Positions 1 to 5,703 of a stretch of 9,623 nucleotides of DNA are shown in pieces. Both the position numbers and the translations under genes were made by a program. The stretch's first letter is position 1, and every line of letters starts with the position of its first letter. Below the pieces are notes generated by a model that saw only the letters and a program-made list of their open reading frames with translations, searched no databases and was not told where the DNA came from. Source of the DNA: an uncultured bacterium (GTDB taxonomy: Bacteria > Auribacterota > Tritonobacteria > UBA1439); NCBI GenBank assembly GCA_937858775.1, contig CALLYX010000291.1, forward strand, positions 1 to 9,623, written 5' to 3'.

Positions 1-206
1 CGCTCGGGGATTCCCATGATGCTCTTGGTCTCCCCGCGCGTCACGAAATACTCCATGAACGGTATCACGGCCACCTTGCGGATACGGTCGTACTGTTCGA
101 ACGCCGGGAACGTCTGCAACCGAATCGTGTCCTGGTTTATCCCGGTGACGCAACCGCAGGCGCAGAGCGCGACCGCCGCCCCGAGATGCCATCGCCTCAC
201 CCTCAT
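1..206 (-). CDS. Predicted lipoprotein, N-terminal part (runs off left edge)
   Basis: The ATG at 206-204 overlaps the TGA of the preceding lipoprotein gene (ATGA, 4-bp overlap), and the frame stays open to the window edge, giving 68 residues. The start is MRVRRWHLGAAVALCACGC: a basic n-region, a short hydrophobic stretch and a cysteine-rich end that reads as a lipobox (L-C-A-C17, or C19 as the modified residue). After the lipid anchor comes 'DRIRKVAVIPF'. A 'V-A-V-x-P-F' first strand is common at the start of CsgG/LpoB/GNA1162-like envelope lipoproteins, so that fold is possible, but too little is visible to assign a family. The overlap implies translational coupling with the gene upstream, so the two lipoproteins probably act together in the envelope. 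The poly-G stretch before the ATG is only a weak ribosome site, which fits coupling. Confidence 0.72.
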   Translation of the reverse strand, partial: MRVRRWHLGAAVALCACGCVTGINQDTIRLQTFPAFEQYDRIRKVAVIPFMEYFVTRGETKSIMGIPE

Positions 207-1141
207 CGCCCCCCCCTTTCGCCCCCCCCGGCGGCCGCCGCCGTCGGCGCTATCGCCATCAGGCCGTGAAGGGCGGAGTCCGGAATCAGCTCCGGCCGCT
301 CCCAGTCCAGCCCCTCGGCGTCGGCCCGCTTCATGGCATAGGCCCGGTACGGCTCCTTCCGCCAGTAAGGCCCCACGGCAGAAAGCCCGCCGGGCGCGCC
401 GCCCGTCCCCTGGCGGGCTTCCCCCTTTTCCACGGCTACCGTGAGCTTGTCGACCCTGCCCTTTAGGCCGACAAGCCGGTTTTCGGCACCAGGCCTTTCC
501 GATCGCCCCCACCCGGATTTGAATCCCATGTAGGCGCGCGACGGGAACCGCTCGACGGCGTGCGAGGCGAAGCCGTGCCCCCAGCACCCCTCCATGAGGG
601 ACCTCACGACTTCCCACGCATCCTGCTCGAACTCCCCTTCCGCGCCGCCGTTCCTGATCACGGCCGAGATAGTGACGTCGTACCCGCCCCCCGGCCCCTC
701 GACGCAGGACGCCGTCATCTCCTCCGCGACGACCCGCTCGCCGGCGCCGTGGCCGGCGGGGCCGTCGCGGAAGAAGCGCCGGAGCTCTTCAGTGAGGGCC
801 GGGCCGAGGGCGGCGCCGCGGAGGAATCGGTCGCCGACGCGCACGAACCCCTCGTCCTCGGCCATCCTCACGCACCCGGCGGCCTTGTCGTCGATGGAGG
901 CGATCTCCCGCGGGTCCGACAGGGCCCAATACCCCTGCGCGCGGAGGGAGAGGAGCAGGTCCTTGGCCTTGCGGAACCCGGCCAGGGCGGCCTCGTACTC
1001 CCCGTCCCCGAGCGCCTCGTCGGCCTCCCCGATCGCCCTCTCGGCTTCGCGCGCCTCCCCGATAGAGCGCGCCACCGAGCAGCCGGCGGCCGCGCACAGG
1101 AGCGCCGACGCCAGCAGGGCCGCAGAACATGCAGGTCTCAT
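203..1141 (-). CDS. Predicted lipoprotein of unknown function with TPR-like N-terminal helices
   Basis: A 312-residue protein I do not recognise. It begins with a lipoprotein signal (basic residue 2, hydrophobic 7-19, lipobox A-A-G-C21). I chose the ATG at 1141 over an in-frame GTG at 1156 because GGTGGAG sits about 9 bases before the ATG and because the signal peptide then begins properly at residue 1. Residues about 24-70 are alanine/glutamate-rich helices ('GEYEAALAGFRKAKDLL'), resembling one TPR repeat. Residues about 150-215 look like a mixed alpha/beta segment ('GGYDVTISAVIRNG'), and the tail is alanine/glycine-rich. The gene lies 30 bp after yraN and overlaps the next lipoprotein gene by 4 bp. 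It is probably an outer- or inner-membrane anchored periplasmic protein, cotranscribed with the ribosomal operon upstream. No catalytic motif is visible. Confidence 0.75.
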   Translation of the reverse strand: MRPACSAALLASALLCAAAGCSVARSIGEAREAERAIGEADEALGDGEYEAALAGFRKAKDLLLSLRAQGYWALSDPREIASIDDKAAGCVRMAEDEGFVRVGDRFLRGAALGPALTEELRRFFRDGPAGHGAGERVVAEEMTASCVEGPGGGYDVTISAVIRNGGAEGEFEQDAWEVVRSLMEGCWGHGFASHAVERFPSRAYMGFKSGWGRSERPGAENRLVGLKGRVDKLTVAVEKGEARQGTGGAPGGLSAVGPYWRKEPYRAYAMKRADAEGLDWERPELIPDSALHGLMAIAPTAAAAGGGERGGR

Positions 1142-1171
1142 GGAACCGGGCTCCACCGTGAGGCGCCGACG

Positions 1172-1543
1172 TCATTCCCCGAGTCGAAACGCGTCACGCA
1201 CGAGCGTGCATTCGCCCTTCCCGCCGGCGCCCCAGAGGATTCCCACCACGTCGAATCGCGTCCGGGCGAGGTTCATGGAACAGGAGGCCAGGTAATGCCG
1301 CGCCGCAAGGGCGAGGCGGCGCCGTTTGGCGCTGGTTACCGCGCCGAGGGGGGAGCCGTACCTCTCGCTGCTCCTTCCCTTGATCTCCACGAACACGACG
1401 GTCTCGCCGTCTCGGGCGATCAGGTCTATCTCGCCGAAGGGGCACCGGTAATTCCGCGCGAGGACCCGGTATCCTTTACCGCGCAGGAACCGCCGGGCCA
1501 GATCCTCGCCCCTTTCTCCCAACCACCCGGCGCGCACACGCAC
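1172..1543 (-). CDS. yraN: YraN/UPF0102 family endonuclease-like protein
   Basis: A 123-residue protein of the usual length for the YraN (UPF0102) family. These proteins have a PD-(D/E)xK restriction-endonuclease-like fold and a poorly understood DNA role. The family pattern is complete: an N-terminal 'GERGEDLARRFL' helix, 'GYRVLARNYRCPFGEIDLIARD' with the acidic pair E38/D40, then 'VFVEIKGRSS' with E53-x-K55, the metal-binding/catalytic signature, followed by the conserved 'R-G-S' type turn and a lysine/arginine helix ('SAKRRRLALAARHYL'). The start is a GTG at 1543; a GGGGG run is the only ribosome-site candidate. It lies 53 bp downstream of rplS. In many bacteria rplS is followed by rnhB and then yraN; here rnhB is absent and yraN follows directly. 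Confidence 0.93.
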   Translation of the reverse strand: MRVRAGWLGERGEDLARRFLRGKGYRVLARNYRCPFGEIDLIARDGETVVFVEIKGRSSERYGSPLGAVTSAKRRRLALAARHYLASCSMNLARTRFDVVGILWGAGGKGECTLVRDAFRLGE

Positions 1544-1596
1544 CCCCCGGCGCCGGCTGGGCGGACCCGCGGACGCCGCCGGCGGCGCCGCCCCGG
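1544..1596. repeat. GC-only palindromes between rplS and yraN
   Basis: This 53-bp spacer is almost pure G+C. It contains the perfect palindromes GGCGGCGCCGCC (1581-1592) and CCGGCGCCGG (1547-1556). Such structures could fold in the mRNA between rplS and yraN and reduce read-through or protect the upstream message from 3' decay. There is no T-run, so this is not a canonical intrinsic terminator. At this GC content short palindromes arise easily by chance. Confidence 0.35.
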
Positions 1597-1923
1597 CTAC
1601 CGGGTCTTGCCGCCCGTCTTTTCTCGTGTATAGTAGAGCTTGGCCCGCCGGACCGGTTCCCGCTTCGCCACCTCTATCCTGGCGATCATCGGGGAGTTGA
1701 GCAGGAAGACCCGCTCCACCCCCTCGCCGTAGGATATCTTGCGAAGCGTGGCGGACGCGTTGACGCCGCTCCCCTTCCGCCCTATCACCTGTCCGGTGAA
1801 TGCCTGCAGCCTCTCCTTCTCGCCCTCCCTGATCTTCACGTGGACCTTGAGGGTGTCGCCGACCCTGAACTCCGGCAGGCCCTTCTTGAGATACACCTTC
1901 CCGATCTCTTCGATGATCCTCAT
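1597..1923 (-). CDS. rplS: 50S ribosomal protein L19
   Basis: A 108-residue L19, within the usual family length of about 110-120. L19 sits at the 30S-50S interface of the ribosome. The family core is easy to read: 'FRVGDTLKVHVKIREGEKERLQAFTGQVI', then 'TLRKISYGEGVERVFLLNSP' and the C-terminal 'VRRAKLYYTREKTGGKTR' that contacts rRNA. The ATG at 1923 is supported by an excellent AAGGAGAG ribosome site just upstream; the same frame stays open much further upstream through trmD, but that extension is meaningless arginine/glycine-rich sequence antiphase to trmD. It follows trmD by 20 bp, as in most bacterial rpsP-trmD-rplS operons. Confidence 0.98.
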   Translation of the reverse strand: MRIIEEIGKVYLKKGLPEFRVGDTLKVHVKIREGEKERLQAFTGQVIGRKGSGVNASATLRKISYGEGVERVFLLNSPMIARIEVAKREPVRRAKLYYTREKTGGKTR

Positions 1924-1943
1924 CTTCGTCTCTCCTTGAAACG

Positions 1944-2669
1944 TCAACGGCCGCCCCGCATCTCCCGGAGCAGCCCCCTGTCTTCCTCCGTGAGCGCCGC
2001 CCTCTCCAACAGGTCGGGCCTCCGCTCCATTGTCCTCCGCAGCGCCTCCCTCCTGCGCCATCGCCTGATCTTCTCGTGGTCCCCGGAGAGCAGCACCGCG
2101 GGGACCTCGATGCCGCGGAAAACGCGCGGCCTCGTGTAGTGGGGATAGTCGAGGAGCCCTTCGCGGAACGACTCCTCCCTCACGGACCGCTCGTCCCCGA
2201 CCGCACCGGGGAGGAGCCGGGTCACCGCGTCTATCAGGACCATCGCCGCCAGAGACCCGTTGCTGACGACGAAATCGCCCACCGATATCTCCTCGTCCAT
2301 AAGCAGCTCGCGGGCCCGCTCGTCGATCCCCTCGTAATGGCCGCTCACGAGGAGGAGATGGCGGCCCCGGGATAGCCTCTCGACGGCCCCGTGGTCCAGC
2401 CTCGCCCCCTGCGGGCTCAGGAGCACCACCCGTGTCCCTTCGCCGCGCAGGGCTTCCACGGCCGCCGCGAGCACCCCGGCCATCATGACCATGCCCGCGC
2501 CGCCGCCGTACGGGGCGTCGTCCACCTTCCGGTGGATGTCCCCCGCCCAGTCGCGGAGGTTGTGCACGGCGAGATCCAGGATGCCCCTCTCCCGCGCCCG
2601 CTTCATGATGCTCTCGCCGAAGTAGCCGGAGAACATACCGGGAAAGAGGGTCAGCACATCGATTTTCAC
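1944..2669 (-). CDS. trmD: tRNA (guanine-N1)-methyltransferase TrmD
   Basis: TrmD methylates G37 next to the anticodon of tRNAs reading CNN codons, using S-adenosylmethionine, and prevents +1 frameshifting. The 241 residues match the family length and order: 'MKIDVLTLFPGMF' at the start, 'VDDAPYGGGAGMVM' (49-62), 'LLSPQG' (83-88), the trefoil-knot SAM-binding segments 'SGHYEGIDER' (109-118) and 'ISVGDFVVSNGSLAAMVLIDAVTRLLPG' (128-155), then 'GLLDYPHYTRP' (171-181) and 'VPAVLLSGDHEKI'. Two features differ from well-studied enzymes: 'NGSLAAM' replaces 'GGELPAM', and the acidic residue before 'SF' that I align with the proposed general base Asp169 of the Haemophilus enzyme is Glu166. The start is a GTG at 2669, 27 bp after khpA, with a G-rich weak ribosome site. 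Confidence 0.97.
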   Translation of the reverse strand: MKIDVLTLFPGMFSGYFGESIMKRARERGILDLAVHNLRDWAGDIHRKVDDAPYGGGAGMVMMAGVLAAAVEALRGEGTRVVLLSPQGARLDHGAVERLSRGRHLLLVSGHYEGIDERARELLMDEEISVGDFVVSNGSLAAMVLIDAVTRLLPGAVGDERSVREESFREGLLDYPHYTRPRVFRGIEVPAVLLSGDHEKIRRWRRREALRRTMERRPDLLERAALTEEDRGLLREMRGGR

Positions 2670-2696
2670 CGGCGATCCCCGCCCCCCGCGGGGGCC

Positions 2697-2927
2697 CTAG
2701 TCGATGATTTCGAGTTCGACCCGCAGGTTCGACCGGGCCGCCGCCGCGTCGAGAAGGGCGCGCATGGCCTTGATGGTGCGGCCGCCCCTGCCGATCACCT
2801 TGCCCATGTCGCACCGGTCGCAGTTGATCTCGAGGAGCGCCCCCCCCGGGGCCTCCCGCTGCGTCACGCCGACCTCGTCCGGCCGCTCGACGAGCGCCTT
2901 CACCACGTATTCGACAAAACCCTTCAT
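2697..2927 (-). CDS. khpA: KH-domain RNA-binding protein KhpA
   Basis: A 76-residue single KH domain, the typical size of KhpA (YlqC), an RNA chaperone that pairs with KhpB/Jag and affects cell division and envelope growth in Gram-positive bacteria; its role elsewhere is less clear. The diagnostic nucleic-acid-gripping loop is 'GKVIGRGGRTIKAMR' (42-56, GxxG at 46-49). The N-terminal helix 'FVEYVVKALVERPDEV' is also typical. Position between rpsP and trmD is the classic one. An oddity is the CDRC motif (C36, C39) in the strand just before the GxxG loop, where most family members carry no cysteine pair. The ATG at 2927 is 37 bp downstream of rpsP. Confidence 0.95.
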   Translation of the reverse strand: MKGFVEYVVKALVERPDEVGVTQREAPGGALLEINCDRCDMGKVIGRGGRTIKAMRALLDAAAARSNLRVELEIID

Positions 2928-2964
2928 CCGGACCTCGACGATCGCCCGCGGCGCGCGGCCCCCC

Positions 2965-3246
2965 TTACCTCTCCGCCTTGCCGGCGCGTACGGCCTTCTT
3001 ATCGCCCTCTATGCCGGCCTTCCTGAGGATTGCCGCGGCTGCGATCGAAACCTGCGCCCCGACCCCCAGCCAATATCGGATGCGCTCCTTTTCGAGGCTG
3101 TAGTTCTCGCCCTCGTCGAGGGGACGGTACGTGCCGAGGTTCTCCAGAAAACGCCCGTCCCGAGGGCTCCGTTTGTCGGCCGCCACAATACGGAAAAAGG
3201 GCCTGTTCTTCCTCCCCATCCTTCTCATCCTGATCACCACCGCCAT
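2965..3246 (-). CDS. rpsP: 30S ribosomal protein S16
   Basis: S16 is an early-assembling protein of the small ribosomal subunit. The 93 residues show the family signature from the first residue: 'MAVVIRMRRMGRKNRPFFRIVAADKRSPRDGRFLENLGTY' in overlapping conserved blocks, then the 'ERIRYWLGVGAQVS' segment and the 'ILRKAGI' end of the core, followed by a short basic tail. The ATG at 3246 has a GGGAGG ribosome site 8 bases upstream. It is the first gene of a co-oriented block rpsP-khpA-trmD-rplS-yraN and has its own promoter about 100 bp upstream with a leader of about 93 nt. rimM, which usually follows in this operon, is not between rpsP and trmD. Confidence 0.98.
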   Translation of the reverse strand: MAVVIRMRRMGRKNRPFFRIVAADKRSPRDGRFLENLGTYRPLDEGENYSLEKERIRYWLGVGAQVSIAAAAILRKAGIEGDKKAVRAGKAER

Positions 3247-3277
3247 TTGGACATCCTCCCATGCTTGATATGCTATT

Positions 3278-3292
3278 CATTCCCCCGGAATG
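3278..3292 (-). promoter_or_regulatory. Hairpin in the rpsP leader
   Basis: CATTCC-CCC-GGAATG on the plus strand forms a perfect 6-bp stem with a 3-nt loop. On the minus strand it lies inside the predicted 5' leader of the rpsP operon, about 31 nt before the start codon and just upstream of the ribosome site. It could be part of a translational control structure, since ribosomal-protein operons are often autoregulated through the leader. There is no T-run after it, so it is not an intrinsic terminator by itself. Confidence 0.4.
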
Positions 3293-3345
3293 CATTACAT
3301 AATACGCCCCGGCTCGCGCGCGCGGTCGGGCGGCCTGGACGCGGC

Positions 3346-3354
3346 ATTATACCA
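3346..3354 (-). promoter_or_regulatory. Extended -10 promoter of the rpsP operon
   Basis: On the minus strand the sequence reads TGG-TATAAT, a perfect -10 hexamer (3351-3346) preceded by the TGn extension. Predicted transcription start is near 3339, giving a leader of about 93 nt to rpsP. No convincing -35 hexamer lies 16-18 bp upstream, which is tolerated by extended -10 promoters. The hexamer stands out in a GC-rich surrounding. Confidence 0.7.
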
Positions 3355-3389
3355 CAGCCCGGGGCCTCCCGCCGGAATAAATTGCGGTC

Positions 3390-3854
3390 TCACGGCAGGA
3401 TGAAATCGTGTCCGGGGTACTTGACGCTGAGCACGGGACACGGCGCCTTTCGGATGACCTTCTCCGCGGTCGAGCCGAACATGGCGTGGCTCAGGCCGCT
3501 GCGGCCGTGCGTCGCGATCACTATCAGGTCGGCCTTCCGCTCCCGCGCCATCCGCACGATCTCGGCGAAGGCGCGGCCCTGCGTCACCACGGCCTCGACG
3601 GGGACTCCAGCCGGCACCTTCGCCCCGGCGATCTCCTCCAGTCTCTCCTTCGCCCTCTTCTCGAAATCCTCGAAATCCTTCCTGTCCGGGGCGTACGGGG
3701 CGAAATATGCGGGATCGGTGAGGAAGATGTCCACCACGTGCATGAGGACGATCCTCGACCCGTACTCCATGGAGAAGCTCACCGCGTAGTCGAGCGCGTG
3801 CAACGAGAAGTCGGAGAAATCCGTCGGGAACAGAATCGTCTTCAGCGCTATCAT
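3390..3854 (-). CDS. Universal stress protein, ATP-binding type (UspA family)
   Basis: A single-domain Usp of 154 residues, the normal length. Usp proteins form cytoplasmic dimers that bind ATP and modulate stress survival. The first strand 'KTILFPTDFSDFS' carries the conserved Asp12; the phosphate-binding segment is 'ATHGRSGLSHAMFGST' (114-129), close to the G-2x-G-9x-G-S/T pattern of ATP-binding members but with Ala in place of the first Gly, a common variant; 'APCPVLSV' closes the fold. I chose the ATG at 3854 rather than an in-frame TTG at 3869 because a strong AGGAGG ribosome site (3859-3864) lies between them and the family N-terminus fits. It is divergent from the GAF gene and has a candidate promoter with a hairpin leader. 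It sits 143 bp upstream of rpsP, which has its own promoter. Confidence 0.93.
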   Translation of the reverse strand: MIALKTILFPTDFSDFSLHALDYAVSFSMEYGSRIVLMHVVDIFLTDPAYFAPYAPDRKDFEDFEKRAKERLEEIAGAKVPAGVPVEAVVTQGRAFAEIVRMARERKADLIVIATHGRSGLSHAMFGSTAEKVIRKAPCPVLSVKYPGHDFILP

Positions 3855-3871
3855 GGCCCCTCCTCTCAATC

Positions 3872-3886
3872 GCGACGCACCGTCGC
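3872..3886 (-). repeat. Small inverted repeat in the uspA-family leader
   Basis: GCGAC-GCACC-GTCGC is a perfect 5-bp stem with a 5-nt loop. If the promoter at 3899-3928 is right, it lies in the 5' leader, just upstream of the AGGAGG ribosome site, where it could influence translation. It may also be chance at this GC content. Confidence 0.3.
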
Positions 3887-3898
3887 TCCGACGCCGCC

Positions 3899-3928
3899 AG
3901 TCTACCGCCGCGACCCGGCCGCGATCAA
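3899..3928 (-). promoter_or_regulatory. Candidate promoter for the universal stress protein gene
   Basis: On the minus strand TTGATC (3928-3923) and TAGACT (3904-3899) are spaced by 18 bp, each matching 4 of 6 consensus sigma-70 positions. The predicted start near 3892 gives a leader of about 38 nt. The match is moderate only. Confidence 0.4.
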
Positions 3929-3968
3929 GGGCAATCCGCGCGCGTGCGGCGATTGTTCTACCCCCCCC

Positions 3969-3997
3969 TTGCGCGGGCGCCCGCCGGCGTGTAAATT
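3969..3997 (+). promoter_or_regulatory. Candidate promoter for the GAF gene
   Basis: TTGCGC (3969-3974) and TAAATT (3992-3997) are separated by 17 bp on the plus strand, with the only A/T-rich patch of this gap at the -10 position. The predicted start near 4004 gives a leader of about 24 nt, ending in the GGGAGGA ribosome site. Each hexamer is an imperfect match. Confidence 0.4.
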
Positions 3998-4027
3998 GAT
4001 CCCGGCATCGAAGCCGCGGGAGGACGC

Positions 4028-4495
4028 ATGACCACGAAGACGCTTTTCATCGACAAGAAGCTTCCGGACAAGAGCCGGGCCGTCGTGGAGTTCCTGCTCA
4101 GGGCCTCGATCGAGGCGATCGGCGCCGACGGCACCTCCGTGATGCTGCTCTCCGCCGACGGCGGGACGCTCGCCATGGTGGGGATGGCGGCGCGCCGGGG
4201 CGGGCTCGCCTCGAACATCGGCATCTCCGTCAAGAGGGGTGAACGGGTCTGCGGCAGGGCCGTGCAGACCGGCGAGACCTACATCATCAACGGCGACGTG
4301 CAGAAGAACCCGGCCTTCGCGTCGTTGAAGAAGTACCAGGAGATCAAGTCGGGGATGTCGTCCCCCCTGAAGGCGGGAAACAAGATACTGGGCGTGCTCA
4401 ACCTGAAGAGGATCGAGATGGACGAGCCGCTCAGCGCCGACGAGGCGCGCATCGCCGAGGGGCTCGCCGCCATCGCCGCAGAGATCCTCGCCTGA
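4028..4495 (+). CDS. Stand-alone GAF-domain protein
   Basis: The only plus-strand gene. Its 155 residues consist of one GAF domain, a small-molecule or redox sensing fold. A helical N-terminus ('SRAVVEFLLRASIEAIGADGTSVML', residues 16-40 in overlapping parts) leads into the first strand; then come 'ISVKRGERVCGRAVQTGETYIINGDV' (66-91), the typical GAF helix-loop with C75, and the closing strands 'SSPLKAGNKILGVLNLKR' (111-128). There is no attached kinase, cyclase, HTH or sigma-54 output domain, so any output must come through a partner protein. GGGAGGA four bases before the ATG supports the start. It is divergent from the universal stress protein gene, suggesting common stress regulation, and convergent with acr3 (32 bp between stops). 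It has one cysteine only, so it is unlikely to be the GAF-type free-methionine sulfoxide reductase. Confidence 0.88.
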   Translation: MTTKTLFIDKKLPDKSRAVVEFLLRASIEAIGADGTSVMLLSADGGTLAMVGMAARRGGLASNIGISVKRGERVCGRAVQTGETYIINGDVQKNPAFASLKKYQEIKSGMSSPLKAGNKILGVLNLKRIEMDEPLSADEARIAEGLAAIAAEILA

Positions 4496-4527
4496 CGGCC
4501 GCCCCCGATCGTCCCGCGCCCCCTCCC

Positions 4528-5703
4528 TTACGCGAACCAGCGCGCCGTCCTCTTGCATATCCAGACGAGCCACAGCATCGTGGGGACCTCGATGAGGACC
4601 CCCACAACGGTGGCGAGCGCCGCCCCCGAGGAGAGGCCGAAGAGGAGCGCCGCGGTGGCGATGGCGACCTCGAAATGGTTCGACGCCCCGATCATGGCGC
4701 TCGGCGCCGCGTCCTCGTAGCCCAACCGGAGGAACCTCGCGAGGCCGTAGGTGATCCAGAAGATGAGCATCGTCTGGAGGAAGAGCGGGATGGCGAGCCA
4801 GAGGATGGTGAGCGGCTTCGAGGCGATGATCTCCCCCTTGAAGGAGAAGAGGAGGACGAGGGTGGCGAGGAGGGCGGCGATGGTGACGGGGGTGAGCAGG
4901 TGGAGGAACCTCTCGGTGAACCACGCCTCCCCTTTCGCTTCGATGATCCACTTCCTCGAGCAGTACCCCGCGACGAGCGGGAGCGCCACGTAGATCGAGA
5001 TCGAGAGAAGAAGCGCCTGCCAGGGGACGGGGATGCGCCCGACGCCGAGGAGGAAGCCCCCGAGGGGGCCGTAGAGGAGGAGCATGGAGAGGGAGTTCAG
5101 CGCCACCATGACGAGCGTGTGCCCGTCGTTCCCCCTCGCGAGGTAGCCCCAGACGAGCACCATCGCCGTGCAGGGGGCGATGCCGAGGAGGATGCAGCCG
5201 GCCAGGTAGCTCCGCCAGAGCGGAACCTCGAGCATCTTCACCCCGCCGCGCAGCACGACCCTCCCCGCCCCGTACGCGGCCCCGACGGCCAGGTCGAGAC
5301 CGATCGGCATCTTCACGCGATCGACTGCATCAGCCCCGATGAAACGGACGAACAGGGTCCCGAGAAAGAAGACGGCGATGGCGTACATGGTGAACGGCTT
5401 GATCGCCCAGTTCGCGAAGAGCGTGAGCGCCACCGGCCTCGGCGCCGCCCCCGCCCTGACCACCTCGGCGAAGTCGATCTTCACCATGATCGGGTACATC
5501 ATGAAGAAGAGGCAGACGGCGATCGGGACCGACACCGCGGGCGCGCCGCCGACGCAGATGGCGAGGCCGTCGAGGAACGCCGCGACGCCGGGGGCGACCC
5601 GCCCGAGCCCTATCCCCGCGAGGATGCAGAGGATCACCCAGACCGTAAGGTATCTCTCGAAGAAGCCGAGCCCGCGCGCGGGCGGTTCCGGCGGCGCGCT
5701 CAT
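4528..5703 (-). CDS. acr3: Arsenite efflux permease, ACR3 family
   Basis: A polytopic inner-membrane carrier of 391 residues that exports As(III), driven by the proton motive force. About ten hydrophobic segments are visible. ACR3 landmarks: 'FFMMYPIMVKIDF' (66-78), 'GIAPCTAMVLVW' (174-185) with C178, the cysteine known to be essential in studied ACR3 proteins, 'VALNSLSMLLLYGPLGG', 'GASNHFEVAIATAALLFGL' (339-357) and 'VVGVLIEVPTMLWLV' (366-380) with the essential glutamate E372. A loop of about 45 residues (117-163) precedes the cysteine-bearing helix and is longer than in textbook ACR3. The ATG at 5703 overlaps the arsM stop (ATGA), so the gene is translationally coupled; a longer open frame upstream is arsM antiphase sequence. 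It is the last gene of the ars operon and carries no adjacent ArsA-type ATPase. Confidence 0.96.
   Translation of the reverse strand: MSAPPEPPARGLGFFERYLTVWVILCILAGIGLGRVAPGVAAFLDGLAICVGGAPAVSVPIAVCLFFMMYPIMVKIDFAEVVRAGAAPRPVALTLFANWAIKPFTMYAIAVFFLGTLFVRFIGADAVDRVKMPIGLDLAVGAAYGAGRVVLRGGVKMLEVPLWRSYLAGCILLGIAPCTAMVLVWGYLARGNDGHTLVMVALNSLSMLLLYGPLGGFLLGVGRIPVPWQALLLSISIYVALPLVAGYCSRKWIIEAKGEAWFTERFLHLLTPVTIAALLATLVLLFSFKGEIIASKPLTILWLAIPLFLQTMLIFWITYGLARFLRLGYEDAAPSAMIGASNHFEVAIATAALLFGLSSGAALATVVGVLIEVPTMLWLVWICKRTARWFA

Noticed and set aside
560..1633. Plus-strand open frame of 357 codons opposite the lipoprotein gene and yraN
   Set aside because: Low-complexity proline/arginine/alanine sequence, antisense to yraN, which has a full family signature.
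1924..2814. Long N-terminal extension of rplS through trmD and khpA
   Set aside because: The extra residues are arginine/glycine-rich out-of-frame reading of trmD; the AAGGAGAG site and L19 family length fix the start at 1923.
2704..3789. Plus-strand open frame of 361 codons opposite khpA, rpsP and the stress protein gene
   Set aside because: Runs across three well-supported genes and their control region, with no recognisable domain.
4028..4495. GAF protein as a free methionine-R-sulfoxide reductase
   Set aside because: Length fits and 'GERVCGRA' recalls that family, but only one cysteine (C75) exists and the catalytic cysteine region has 'KSGMSSPL' instead.
4496..4527. Bidirectional terminator between convergent GAF and acr3 genes
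   Set aside because: The 32-bp gap contains no stem longer than the six-base CGATCG palindrome and no T-run.
3902..4951. Minus-strand open frame of 349 codons opposite the GAF gene and in another frame of acr3
   Set aside because: Histidine/arginine/proline-rich shadow sequence; the GAF gene with its ribosome site explains the region.
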